Shown: in pieces, positions 8,932 through 17,468 of the stretch | How the letters are laid out: every line of letters starts with the position of its first letter | How positions within the stretch are numbered: position 1 is the first letter of the stretch | Source of the DNA: Sinorhizobium glycinis | Lineage (GTDB): Bacteria; Pseudomonadota; Alphaproteobacteria; Rhizobiales; Rhizobiaceae | NCBI RefSeq assembly: GCF_001651865.1 | Contig: NZ_LPUX01000053.1 | Location: 372,001-436,000, forward strand | Direction of reading: 5' to 3' | DNA: 64,000 nucleotides | Program-made: the position numbers and the translations under genes | The notes under the pieces: generated by a model | The model's database searches: none | Seen by the model: the letters and a program-made list of their open reading frames with translations, nothing else | Told to the model about the DNA's origin: nothing

Positions 8932-10596
8932 TCAGCTTTGCCAGCGCCATCCGGCGGCATGCCAGGAGGCGGTGCGGGTGTTGGAATTGGGCTCCCACCC
9001 TTCGAGACCTTCCTTGCGACCAACTACATAGGTAGCGGCAAACAACGGCAGGAACGGCAGGTCCTCACGAACGATTTCCTGAATACGGGAGTAGATCTCG
9101 CGACGCGCCTCCGGATCGAAGGTTTGGGCACCTTTCTTGAGCAGCGCGTCAACCTCCGGATTGGAATACTGGCCGACATTCGAGCCTTTTCCGCCCTTGG
9201 CAGCAATTGCGCTGGTAGCGAGGCGGTTAGTGGCGTCCGGATCCGCCGCAATGAGATGGGTAACACCCGCGATCGCCGAGTCGAATTGCGACTTGAGCCA
9301 GAACTCACCAAACATGACGGCCGCCGGCAGATTGGATATCGTCATCTCGACGCCGATCTCCGCGAATGTCTGCTGCAGGAACTGCTGCACTTGTTCGCGC
9401 AGATTGTTGCCCGACGTCGTCGAATTGGCGAACGACAGCCGCACCCCGTCCTTGGCACGTATTCCATCCGGCCCCGGAACCCAGCCCGCCTCGTCGAGGA
9501 TCTGTCGCGCCCGGTCAAGGTTGAACTCCTGCGCCGGCAGGTTCGGATTGTAATAGTAGGACGTCCGTGGCATGAACGTCTCGGTGAGCGTGCCGACGCC
9601 GTAATAGATCGCGTCGATAATTGCTTTTCTGTCCATCGCGGCATAGAGCGCCTTGCGGACAGCCGGGTCCTTGAATTGCGGCTTCTCGAGATTGAGATAG
9701 ATCGACTCGACTGATGCCCCAGATACCAGCGTCACCACACGGCCCGGCAATGTCTTGGCTTCCTCGTAGTGGTCGGCGGTGATGTATGCCTGGTCTGTAA
9801 GGTCGATGTCGCCGCTCTTGAACTGGGTGTAGAGCACGGTCATGTCAGGGATGTACTTGAAGACGAGCCGCTCGATATAGGGACCGTCCCCAAAATATTG
9901 AGGGTTCGCGACCAGCTCGAGATGATCGCCCGCGACGCGCTGCGCCCATTTGAATGCACCGGTGCCGACAGGTGCCTGATTGAAGGCGGCAGCGTTGGGA
10001 TCGGCCTCTTTCTCAAGAATGTGCTTGGGCACCATAAAGGTTTCGGTGAGGAACGACAGATAAGGGGCGAAAGCCTCCTCCATCCGCCAGGTAAGCTCAG
10101 TCGGGGAAACCACCGTGATATCTCGTACCAGTGAATGCCCGCCCGTGCGCCAGGCGCGGAAGTTCGGGTTGGTGATGAGCTCGAGAGTGAACTTCACATC
10201 CTCGGCGGTAAAGGGCTCGCCATCGTGCCAGCGAACGTCATCACGCAGGCGGACGCGCCACTTCAGACCGTCCTCCGAAATGCCGCCGTTCTGCTGTGTT
10301 GGCACTTCGGCGGCAAGATTGGGCTGAAGAACACCCTTCGGATCGATGCGGAAGAGGGCGTCGAATAGGGAAAAATGGACCGCATCGTCTACCTCGATAT
10401 GGGCCATCAGCGGATGGAAGACGGTGGGTTCCTGCGAAAGCCCGACGACGACGCGGCCGGTTGGGTTAGCAGTATCGGCAAAGGCAGGCTTGCCGAGCAG
10501 GTTGGGAGCGGCAAAGCACGCAATGCCGCCCGCTGCCATTAAGCGTAGCGCGTCGCGCCGTGAATAGCCCGATTTCGTTGTAGAATCTTTCGTCAT
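8932..10596 (-). CDS. Peptide/opine-type ABC transporter substrate-binding protein, Tat-exported
   Basis: A periplasmic solute-binding protein of family SBP_bac_5 (554 residues). The N-terminus carries a twin-arginine signal SRRDALRLMAAGG and a short hydrophobic stretch, with probable cleavage after AFA near residue 40. The mature part contains the family pattern RLRDDVRWHDGEPFTAEDVKFT. ATG 10596 is preceded by GGGAGGAA. It delivers a peptide, opine or similar amino compound to the two permeases downstream; the two oxidases further along suggest an amine or N-alkyl amino-acid cargo. The ligand cannot be named from sequence. Confidence 0.93.
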   Translation of the reverse strand: MTKDSTTKSGYSRRDALRLMAAGGIACFAAPNLLGKPAFADTANPTGRVVVGLSQEPTVFHPLMAHIEVDDAVHFSLFDALFRIDPKGVLQPNLAAEVPTQQNGGISEDGLKWRVRLRDDVRWHDGEPFTAEDVKFTLELITNPNFRAWRTGGHSLVRDITVVSPTELTWRMEEAFAPYLSFLTETFMVPKHILEKEADPNAAAFNQAPVGTGAFKWAQRVAGDHLELVANPQYFGDGPYIERLVFKYIPDMTVLYTQFKSGDIDLTDQAYITADHYEEAKTLPGRVVTLVSGASVESIYLNLEKPQFKDPAVRKALYAAMDRKAIIDAIYYGVGTLTETFMPRTSYYYNPNLPAQEFNLDRARQILDEAGWVPGPDGIRAKDGVRLSFANSTTSGNNLREQVQQFLQQTFAEIGVEMTISNLPAAVMFGEFWLKSQFDSAIAGVTHLIAADPDATNRLATSAIAAKGGKGSNVGQYSNPEVDALLKKGAQTFDPEARREIYSRIQEIVREDLPFLPLFAATYVVGRKEGLEGWEPNSNTRTASWHAAGWRWQS

Positions 10597-10632
10597 GATA
10601 TTTCCTCCCTAGTTGTATTTCGTCGGCAGCTC

Positions 10633-12297
10633 TCAAGAATTAACGGCAATCGGTCGAGTGTCCCTCGGTCGCTCCCCGGGAATTGCAGCAACCAGCTCGC
10701 GCGTGTAGGCCGATTGCGGGTTCAGAAAGATTTGGGACGGCGGGCCGTGCTCGACGATCCGCCCTTTCTGCATCACTGCGATTTCGTCGCAGATCTGGCT
10801 GGCGACGCGCAGATCATGGGTGATGAAGATCATTGAAACGCCGGTTTCCCGCTGGATCTGGTCGAGCAGCTTGAGGATCTGCGCCTGGATGGACACGTCG
10901 AGCGCAGAGACCGCCTCGTCGGCAATCAGCAGCTTGGGCTTGAACATCAAAGCCCGGGCGATGCCGATACGCTGGCGTTGCCCCCCGGAAAACTCGTGCG
11001 GATAGCGGCCGAAGGCGCCGGCATCGAGACCGACATGGGCCAGCAACGCTCGCGCCTCCTCACGCGCCTGGGCATAAGGCATGCCGTGCGCGACGGGACC
11101 GACGGTAAGAATTTGTCCAATGGTCGAACGCGGGTTGAGCGACGCGAAGGGATCCTGGAAGATCATTTGAATCCGCGGCCGCAGCGGACGGAACTGCGAT
11201 TCCGAAAGCTTTGCGATGTCTCGGCCTTCGAAGAGAATCCGACCGCCATCACTGTCCTGCAGCTTGATCAAAAGCCTTCCCAGCGATGATTTGCCGGAAC
11301 CGCTTTCGCCGACAACGCCTAGGGTGCGTCCCGCAGCCAGATCGAATGAGACGTCCTTCACCGCAGACACAATGCGTTGGCTGCCGAACAGGGCACTGCC
11401 GCTGCGATAAGTCTTGGACAATCCTTCGACCTTCAGGATCGTCTCGTTGCTCGCCTTCTCCTGAACAGCCCGATTCTTGCCCGTAAGGTGCGGGACGGCG
11501 GCGATCAGGCGCTGGGTGTAGGGATGGGTGGGGGATTTGAGAACCTGCTCGGCGCTGCCCTGCTCGACAACGCGACCTTTTTCCATCACCACGACACTGT
11601 CGGCGATCTCAGCCACGACACCGAAGTCATGGGTGATGAACATCACGCTCATGCCCTTGCGGCGCTGAATGTCACGGATCAGTTTCAGGATCTGCGCCTG
11701 CGTGGTGACGTCGAGGGCCGTGGTCGGTTCGTCGGCGATCAGGACCGTGGGTTCAAGTGCCAGGGCCATGGCGATCATGACGCGCTGACGCTGCCCGCCC
11801 GAGAGCCGGAACGGATACTGGTAGTACATGAGCTCCGGATCGGGCAGACCGACTTCCGTCAGCAGCTCGATGGCGCGCTTGCGCCGCGACGCCTTCGTGC
11901 CGACGCCATGCGCCGTCAGGACTTCGGTAATCTGCTCGCCGACCGTCATCAGCGGGTTCAGCGCCGAGAGCGGATCCTGGAAAATCATCGATACGACGCG
12001 GCCGCGCAGTCCTCGCAGTTTTTTCGCCGGTGCGCCGATGATGGCCGTACCATCGAGATGAATAGCGCCGGACGAGACGGGGATCAGCTTCGGCAAGAGC
12101 CCCATGATTGTGTTGGCCGTTACCGACTTGCCTGAGCCGGACTCGCCGATAATGCACAGGATCTGACCACGCTTGAGATCAAACGAGATGTTCTCGACGG
12201 CATGGGTCCGTTCCATGCCTTTCGGCAAGTCGACTGTCAGGCCACGCACCGAAAGCGCTGCGTCGTCTCCAGAAACAGCCTCTGTTCTATCGGCCAT
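10633..12297 (-). CDS. Fused peptide-type ABC transporter ATPase (DppD-DppF fusion)
   Basis: A 554-residue protein with two complete ABC ATPase modules. The first has Walker A GESGSGKSVTAN near residue 55 and signature LSGGQRQRV. The second has GESGSGKSSLGR near 330 and signature FSGGQRQRIG. Each half ends with the oligopeptide-transporter C-terminal extension (HPYTQRL and SAYTREL). The fusion of the usual two subunits is common in rhizobial transporters. ATG 12297 has GGGAGGAA upstream. It is the first gene of the operon, 36 bases before the binding-protein gene, and is divergent from a GntR gene that probably regulates the operon. Confidence 0.94.
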   Translation of the reverse strand: MADRTEAVSGDDAALSVRGLTVDLPKGMERTHAVENISFDLKRGQILCIIGESGSGKSVTANTIMGLLPKLIPVSSGAIHLDGTAIIGAPAKKLRGLRGRVVSMIFQDPLSALNPLMTVGEQITEVLTAHGVGTKASRRKRAIELLTEVGLPDPELMYYQYPFRLSGGQRQRVMIAMALALEPTVLIADEPTTALDVTTQAQILKLIRDIQRRKGMSVMFITHDFGVVAEIADSVVVMEKGRVVEQGSAEQVLKSPTHPYTQRLIAAVPHLTGKNRAVQEKASNETILKVEGLSKTYRSGSALFGSQRIVSAVKDVSFDLAAGRTLGVVGESGSGKSSLGRLLIKLQDSDGGRILFEGRDIAKLSESQFRPLRPRIQMIFQDPFASLNPRSTIGQILTVGPVAHGMPYAQAREEARALLAHVGLDAGAFGRYPHEFSGGQRQRIGIARALMFKPKLLIADEAVSALDVSIQAQILKLLDQIQRETGVSMIFITHDLRVASQICDEIAVMQKGRIVEHGPPSQIFLNPQSAYTRELVAAIPGERPRDTRPIAVNS

Positions 12298-12429
12298 CGA
12301 GATTCCTCCCTTTCAACGGAGCGGTTACCTTGCGATTTTAGTCGCCGGCCCTATGCGTGCTGCCATCCGACAATCGTTCTGAAGCAGTACGCAGCATACA
12401 TTCCCTCTGGTTCAGCGCCATTCGCTACC

Positions 12430-12510
12430 AATCCAGGGTATGATCCTCAATCAATATAAGATTGGTCTTGCAATTGGTGTCAATATAGATCAATTTGGTT
12501 GCGGAAAATA
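12430..12510. promoter_or_regulatory. Divergent promoter/operator region with repeated ATTGG motifs
   Basis: The AT-rich 80 bases between the transporter operon and the gntR gene contain ATTGGTC, ATTGGTG and TTTGGTT within about 50 bases, together with CAATAT and GATCAAT segments that are near their inverse. FadR-type GntR proteins often bind short TTGGT/ACCAA half-sites, so this is a plausible operator array. No exact long palindrome is present, so the call is tentative. Confidence 0.35.
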
Positions 12511-12524
12511 ATTAGCGAGGGCTC

Positions 12525-13193
12525 ATGAGCGTAGTCTTGAAAGATTTCATCGAAGCTGAAGGTCTGGAGCCCGGGGATCGGTTACCGCCTGAGCGCGACC
12601 TGGCGCTGAAACTCGGGCTGCCCCGCACCGCACTTCGGCGGATGCTTGCTTCTCTGGAGAAGGAGGGCAGGCTCATCAGGCACGTGGGCAGGGGGACGTT
12701 TATCGCTGGCAGCGGGGTTACCTCGACGGCGCTCCGTCGCCCGCCAGGCAGCACGGGAGACGCGTTGCGCACCTATCCGGCCGAAGTCTTCGAGGCTCGG
12801 CTAATCATGGAACCCAAGATCGCCGCCTTGGCGGCGTTACGGGCGACCAGGCAGGAGATCGACGAAATGCAGAAATCGATCGATCGGGGCAGCGCGGCGG
12901 AAACCCTGGTCGAATTCGAGAAATGGGACGCTGTCTTTCACCGCATCATCGTCGGAGCCGCCCGCAATGGCCTTCTCGCCTCGCTCTATGAAGGTATTCA
13001 CACAGTACGGGCAGGAAACCTCTGGGGGAAAATGAAGGAGCAGTCACTAACCCCTGAGCGCATGAAGGCCTATATCGCCAAGCATCAGGCCACTCTTGAC
13101 GCCATCAAAGATCGCGACAGCAGAGAGGCCGAGCGAAACATGTACGACCACATTGTCGAAGCCAGAGCAAACATACTTGGCCCGAATGCCTGA
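12525..13193 (+). CDS. GntR-family regulator, FadR/FCD subfamily
   Basis: A 222-residue regulator with an N-terminal winged helix (PGDRLPPERDLALKLGL, then RGTFIAG near residue 63) and an all-helical FCD effector domain from about residue 80. FCD metal-ligand-type residues appear in FEARLIMEP and VFHRIIVGAA. The N-terminal arm before the HTH is shorter than usual, and an in-frame TAG just upstream rules out a longer start. GAGG lies 4 bases before the ATG. It is divergent from the peptide-type transporter operon and probably represses it in the absence of a carboxylate or amino-acid inducer. Confidence 0.9.
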   Translation: MSVVLKDFIEAEGLEPGDRLPPERDLALKLGLPRTALRRMLASLEKEGRLIRHVGRGTFIAGSGVTSTALRRPPGSTGDALRTYPAEVFEARLIMEPKIAALAALRATRQEIDEMQKSIDRGSAAETLVEFEKWDAVFHRIIVGAARNGLLASLYEGIHTVRAGNLWGKMKEQSLTPERMKAYIAKHQATLDAIKDRDSREAERNMYDHIVEARANILGPNA

Positions 13194-13287
13194 GCACCTG
13201 ATAGCGGTCTGGTATTGAAGCGTGTTGTTGCGCTTCGAAGCCTGACCGGTTTTGAGATCAGGTTGGACACCGCGACGGTGTGTTGGC

Positions 13288-14172
13288 TCAAGACGCAGCA
13301 CAGAAATCTTCTTGAATGGTGGCGAGAAGCCAAGACACAAATTGATCGATCGCAGCCGTCTTCTTCGCCAGCGCCGAACGAATGATGCCGTAATGTGAGC
13401 CATCAGGCTGAAAGCCGAGCGGCGCGGCGAGGCGGCCTTTCCGGATATCGTCGAGGGCAATAATCTTGGGGCACATGGCCACGCCCAGACCGCCGGCTGC
13501 GGCCTCCACCATCAGGAAATGATGGTCAAGAAAGCGCGTCGAGCGCGGCTTCGGCGCGTCCGGATGGGCGGCGGACCACTTCTGCCAGGCATCCTGGCGG
13601 GTCTTTGCAGCGAGCGCAACATAACCACCGGCCGCGAACCGATCCGCCATGGCGGGATGCATGACGGGACCGACTTCCTCTTCGATCAACCGTTCGACCT
13701 GCCAGTTCGCATCGATCGCGAAATCCAGTCTGCGGATCGCGAGCGTGATACGGTCGCGCGCAAAGTCGAAGCCCCCACCACCGACGGAGAGGTGAAGGTC
13801 GATCTCGGGATGGCGATCCTGGAATTCCGAGAGCCGCGGGATCAGCCAGCCCATGGCGACGGACCGTTCGCAGGAAACGACGATCGGCGGTGACACGTCG
13901 ACTTTGCGGATATCCTGCAACGCCGACGCAACGAGCGCCAGCGCGCCCGTCGTCGCCTGCGCCAGGCGCGTGCCCTCTCCCGTCAGCCTCAGGCCGCGCC
14001 CATCCGGTTCCAGCAAACGGATATCGAGGTGTTCGGAGAGTTTCGAAACGCGCCGGCTGACGGCACCATGCGTCAGGTTTAACTCAGACGCGGCCGCACG
14101 TACGGAACCCAGGCGGGCAACGACCTCAAAGGCACGCAGATCATCGAGGGAAGGAAGGTCCGAACGCTTCAT
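13288..14172 (-). CDS. LysR-family transcriptional regulator (GcvA-like)
   Basis: A LysR-type regulator of about 294 residues. The N-terminal winged HTH includes LDDLRAFEVVARLGSVRAAA and LNLTHGAVSRRVSKL; the substrate-binding domain starts near residue 92 (PPIVVSCERSVAMGWLIPRL). That profile, including the WLIPRL stretch, is the GcvA-like branch. It is divergent from the four-carbon sugar-acid operon, with an inverted repeat between the two starts. It is therefore the likely activator or repressor of that operon, responding to the sugar acid or its phosphate. ATG 14172 is preferred over a start at 14181. Confidence 0.9.
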   Translation of the reverse strand: MKRSDLPSLDDLRAFEVVARLGSVRAAASELNLTHGAVSRRVSKLSEHLDIRLLEPDGRGLRLTGEGTRLAQATTGALALVASALQDIRKVDVSPPIVVSCERSVAMGWLIPRLSEFQDRHPEIDLHLSVGGGGFDFARDRITLAIRRLDFAIDANWQVERLIEEEVGPVMHPAMADRFAAGGYVALAAKTRQDAWQKWSAAHPDAPKPRSTRFLDHHFLMVEAAAGGLGVAMCPKIIALDDIRKGRLAAPLGFQPDGSHYGIIRSALAKKTAAIDQFVSWLLATIQEDFCAAS

Positions 14173-14173
14173 T

Positions 14174-14190
14174 GGTGACAATGTATCACC
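14174..14190. promoter_or_regulatory. Candidate LysR operator (GGTGA-N7-TCACC dyad)
   Basis: A 17-base imperfect palindrome, GGTGACAATGTATCACC, lies directly upstream of the lysR start and 58 bases before the start of the divergent kinase gene. Six of its eight base pairs are symmetric, and it contains a T-N11-A core as LysR boxes do. Position and symmetry suggest a regulator site shared by both genes. Confidence 0.5.
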
Positions 14191-14248
14191 AATACCTGTG
14201 AAATCATATCGATATTCCTCTCAAGTCTTGAAGAATAGCCTCAGGGTC

Positions 14249-15418
14249 ATGGCAGAAACGATTGACCAGATCAAACACATTGGCGTCGTCGCAGACGACC
14301 TGACAAGCGCGGCGGACGGGGCCATCGCTTTCCTGAAACGCGGCTATATCCCCCGCATCTGCAGAGTAAGACCGGACGATTCCCATGCCAGTCTGGTCTC
14401 CATAGACACCGGCAGTCGCACGCTCGACGAGACCAATGCAGCGCATGTGACGCGCCAGGCGGTAACGACGCTTGCAGACAGGCCGTTCCTCTATAAGACG
14501 ATTGACTCCACCCTGCGTGGCCATATCCGCGTGGAAATTGCCGCCGCATTCCAGGCCAGCGGCCGGCCACGTTTGGTCATCGCACCTGCTTTTCCCGCTG
14601 CCGGGCGCACGACGATCGAGGGCATTCAACTGCTGCACGGTGAGCCGGTTGCACAAACGGCGTACAGCCGCGACCCAGTCCATCCCGCCCACACGTCGCG
14701 CATCGAAGACTTGATCGAGCCCAGCCTCGGCCGGATCGCCAGAATTTCCGCGCACACCTTGGACGGCGAGATCGGCAAGGCCATCGGCGACGCTCCGGTA
14801 GTCATCGTCGATGCATGCGAGCAGGTGATGCTGAATCGTCGGATTGCGGAGATCCAGAAGCACGGCCCGGCGCTTTGGGTCGGCTCGCCAGGTATGGCGG
14901 AAGCGTTAGCCACGGTAATCGAGCGGCGCACAGGCCAGGACATCTTCACGCCCGAAGCCACGCCGCACCGTGTTCTCGTGCTTGTCGGCAGCGCAAACCA
15001 TGTCAGCCATTCGCAGTGCGAGACTTTGGCCGCGACAGGCGCTTCGGTCGCAATCCGTGCGACGGATATTGACGAGGCAGCTTCTGTCATCTGTATCCGT
15101 ACTCCGCACATCCGCACCAGCAACCCGGCGAAGGCCCTCGCCACTCTGGTGGACGAGGCAGAGATCGCTTTGTCCCGGCATCGATACGACGCCATCATCG
15201 CAACGGGTGGCGAAACGATGCACGCTCTTTTGGAACGGCTCTCCCTTCACGCTTTCGACTTGATCCGCGAACTCGAGCCCGGCTTTCCCCTCGGCTGCGC
15301 TCGTCTTGCCGATGGACGAATGACGCTGCTCGCCATGAAAGCAGGAGGCTTCGGTTCCGCCATGACGCTGCGCAATGCCGCCGACACGATTCGCCGAATT
15401 GGAAAGGAGACCGCATGA
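14249..15418 (+). CDS. Four-carbon acid sugar kinase (DUF1537; D-threonate/D-erythronate kinase type)
   Basis: A 389-residue kinase of the DtnK/OtnK family, which phosphorylates a four-carbon sugar acid such as D-threonate or D-erythronate at O4 with ATP. The N-terminal domain opens with GVVADDLTSAADGA, the family hallmark. The C-terminal nucleotide-binding domain has IIATGGETMHALLERL near residue 325. ATG 14249 places the hallmark about 10 residues from the start as in relatives; the open frame upstream runs antisense into lysR and is not coding. Its stop overlaps the start of pdxA2 by four bases (ATGA), so the two are translationally coupled. The exact stereoisomer used is not readable from sequence. 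Confidence 0.9.
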   Translation: MAETIDQIKHIGVVADDLTSAADGAIAFLKRGYIPRICRVRPDDSHASLVSIDTGSRTLDETNAAHVTRQAVTTLADRPFLYKTIDSTLRGHIRVEIAAAFQASGRPRLVIAPAFPAAGRTTIEGIQLLHGEPVAQTAYSRDPVHPAHTSRIEDLIEPSLGRIARISAHTLDGEIGKAIGDAPVVIVDACEQVMLNRRIAEIQKHGPALWVGSPGMAEALATVIERRTGQDIFTPEATPHRVLVLVGSANHVSHSQCETLAATGASVAIRATDIDEAASVICIRTPHIRTSNPAKALATLVDEAEIALSRHRYDAIIATGGETMHALLERLSLHAFDLIRELEPGFPLGCARLADGRMTLLAMKAGGFGSAMTLRNAADTIRRIGKETA

Positions 15419-16416
15419 ACACCTCCCTGCCGCCGCTCGCCGTCACCATGGGCGATCCCTCCGGCATCGGGCCGGAGATCGCGGCAAAGACAATGCTTGC
15501 CCGTACCGACTTACGTCGCTGTGTCGTCGTCGGCGATCCGGCCGTAATGGCGAAGGCGATCGCCAGCCTCGGCGGTGGTCTGCATCTGAACGAGATCCAT
15601 GACATCGCCGACGCGAAACCGGATGGAGGCCTGAATATCATCGCCGCGTCCCGCGTCGAAACCCCACCTGCACTCGGCAAGGTGAGCGCCACCAGCGGCC
15701 GCATGGCCTATGATGCCATCGTTGCGGCAATCGAACTCGCCAGGACGGGCAAAGTCGCCGGCATCGTGACGGCGCCGATCCACAAGGAGGCGCTCGCCGC
15801 TGCGGGGCTTCCCTACCCCGGCCACACGGAAATCCTCGCGGAAAAAGGTGGTGCGGGGCGCGTGGCGATGATGCTCGCCAATGACGACATTCGAACCGTT
15901 CTCGTGACGATCCACTGTTCGCTGGCGGACGCGATCCGCCAGGCCGATTTTCCGGCACAGATGTCCGCGATACGCCTCGCCCACCAGGGTGGGCTTGCGC
16001 TGGGAATCGACCGCCCCCGCATCGCCGTTGCAGGGCTCAATCCGCATGCCGGCGAAGGCGGTCTCTTCGGAGACGAGGAAATCCGCATCATCGCGCCCGC
16101 CATCGCGGCAGCCCGTGCGGAGGGCATAGACGCCAGTGGCCCCTGGCCCGGCGATACGGTTTTCATGCAGGCGCGAAACGGCCGCTTCGACGTGGTCGTC
16201 GCCCAGTATCACGACCAGGGGCTGATCCCCGTCAAATATCTCGGACTGGAAAAGGGCGTGAACATCACGCTCGGCCTGCCCTTCGTGCGCACAAGCCCCG
16301 ACCACGGCACCGCCTTCGATATCGCCGGCCGTGGCATTGCCGATCCGAGGAGTCTCGAAACAGCGATCGACTACGCCCGCCGACTGGCGAAGGCACCGCA
16401 CGACCAGGAGAATTGA
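15415..16416 (+). CDS. pdxA2: PdxA2-type 4-phospho-sugar-acid dehydrogenase
   Basis: A 333-residue member of the PdxA family. PdxA2 enzymes oxidatively decarboxylate D-threonate or D-erythronate 4-phosphate with NAD to dihydroxyacetone phosphate. The three metal-binding His stretches are present: PGHTEILAEKGG, NPHAGEGGLFGDE and AQYHDQGLIPVKYL, then TSPDHGTAFDIAG. It overlaps the DUF1537 kinase gene by four bases, which marks the catabolic form rather than vitamin B6 synthesis. A TIM-barrel gene follows after one base. Confidence 0.92.
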   Translation: MNTSLPPLAVTMGDPSGIGPEIAAKTMLARTDLRRCVVVGDPAVMAKAIASLGGGLHLNEIHDIADAKPDGGLNIIAASRVETPPALGKVSATSGRMAYDAIVAAIELARTGKVAGIVTAPIHKEALAAAGLPYPGHTEILAEKGGAGRVAMMLANDDIRTVLVTIHCSLADAIRQADFPAQMSAIRLAHQGGLALGIDRPRIAVAGLNPHAGEGGLFGDEEIRIIAPAIAAARAEGIDASGPWPGDTVFMQARNGRFDVVVAQYHDQGLIPVKYLGLEKGVNITLGLPFVRTSPDHGTAFDIAGRGIADPRSLETAIDYARRLAKAPHDQEN

Positions 16417-16417
16417 C

Positions 16418-17116
16418 GTGCCCCCCATCGATTTTATCTTCATGCTGACCCGCAACGACCGGACGATCCCGGATGCGCTGGAGCAGCTTCCCTTGGTGCT
16501 TTCTGCGGGTGTCCGTCATATCGGCTTCAAGGATATCGGCCTGCCGTTCCAAATGCTCTCCGAGCTGAACCGGGAAATCCGGGCCGCAGGCGCGAAGAGT
16601 TATCTCGAAGTGGTTTCACTCGACCGCGCCAGCGAAATCGCGTCGGTGCGCGCCGCCCTCACGCTCGGGGTCGACTATCTGCTTGGCGGCACCCACGTCG
16701 ACGACGTCCTTCCGCTCCTTAAGGGAAGTGGGATCCGCTACTACCCCTTCCCCGGCCGCATTGCGGGTCATCCCAGCGTTCTTGAGGGTTCCACGACGGA
16801 GATCGTTGCAAGCGCTAAAGACCTTGCCGCCCGCGAGGGCGTCCACGGCCTCGATCTCCTTGCCTATCGCGCCCATGTCGACGTCGCAGACCTCATCCGG
16901 GCCGTCTGCGCCACTGTCGCCAAGCCGGTCATCGTCGCAGGTTCGATTGACCGCGCCGAACGCATTCACGCCGTCGTCAGCGGCCGGGCCGCCGGCTTCA
17001 CGGTCGGCACCGCCGCCCTGGAGGGACGCTTCCCTGCAAGCGGTCCAGGCTTGACACATCAGCTTCTTGCGATCACCTCCATGAAGAACCAGGCGAAAGC
17101 GTTAATCGACCAGTAA
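16418..17116 (+). CDS. TIM-barrel phosphate-binding protein of unknown function in sugar-acid operon
   Basis: A 232-residue protein starting with GTG, one base after the pdxA2 stop. It begins PPIDFIFMLTRNDRTIPDAL and has the look of a (beta/alpha)8 barrel of the HisA/phosphate-binding type. Strands end in GVRHIGFKDIG, YLEVVS and DYLLGGTH, and the C-terminal phosphate-grip region reads KPVIVAGSIDR followed by GFTVGTAALEG. The well-described routes need only kinase plus PdxA2 to reach dihydroxyacetone phosphate, so this protein's step is not accounted for. It could be an epimerase, isomerase or aldolase acting on the phosphorylated acid, or an enzyme opening another substrate route. Same operon, same strand, no gap. 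Confidence 0.8.
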   Translation: MPPIDFIFMLTRNDRTIPDALEQLPLVLSAGVRHIGFKDIGLPFQMLSELNREIRAAGAKSYLEVVSLDRASEIASVRAALTLGVDYLLGGTHVDDVLPLLKGSGIRYYPFPGRIAGHPSVLEGSTTEIVASAKDLAAREGVHGLDLLAYRAHVDVADLIRAVCATVAKPVIVAGSIDRAERIHAVVSGRAAGFTVGTAALEGRFPASGPGLTHQLLAITSMKNQAKALIDQ

Positions 17117-17468
17117 CGGAAAATGCGGCCTTGGTCAGGGCGCTAGCCTCCTCCTCTGCGTCGAACCGGAAATTGGTGCATAAAGGTCATGTCGGCGCCG
17201 CTGATGTCGGTCGGCTCCAAGAACAGGTCGAGATCGGCGTTGTCCAGACCCTGCTCGTTAAGGTCACCGGACTTCGCTCTCGTTCATCTACGATGAAAGA
17301 ATCGACTGCCTCGAGCGTCGAGCGAGTCTCCGATCAGCGGCGCTCAGTTCCAGTTGATTGAGCACGAACGGGACGCCATCTGTGTATCGGCTAGGCCCTC
17401 CGACTCGCCTTACGTCGACCGTTCCGTAACCTCGGCCCTGACGCTTCCGCAGGCAGAGAAGAAGTATC
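17117..17468. other. Intergenic stretch with a possible gene remnant
   Basis: No intact gene is seen. On the minus strand around 17170-17275 an open stretch reads SGDLNEQGLDNADLDLF and then EPTDISGADMTFMHQF. It looks like real protein sequence but is closed by a stop just before it and has no start. It may be the end of a decayed gene. The two flanking genes converge here, yet no clear terminator hairpin was found. Confidence 0.35.

Noticed and set aside
14266-15418. Antibiotic-type or other kinase instead of a sugar-acid kinase
   Set aside because: The ADDLTSAADG hallmark and coupling to pdxA2 make the DUF1537 assignment firm.
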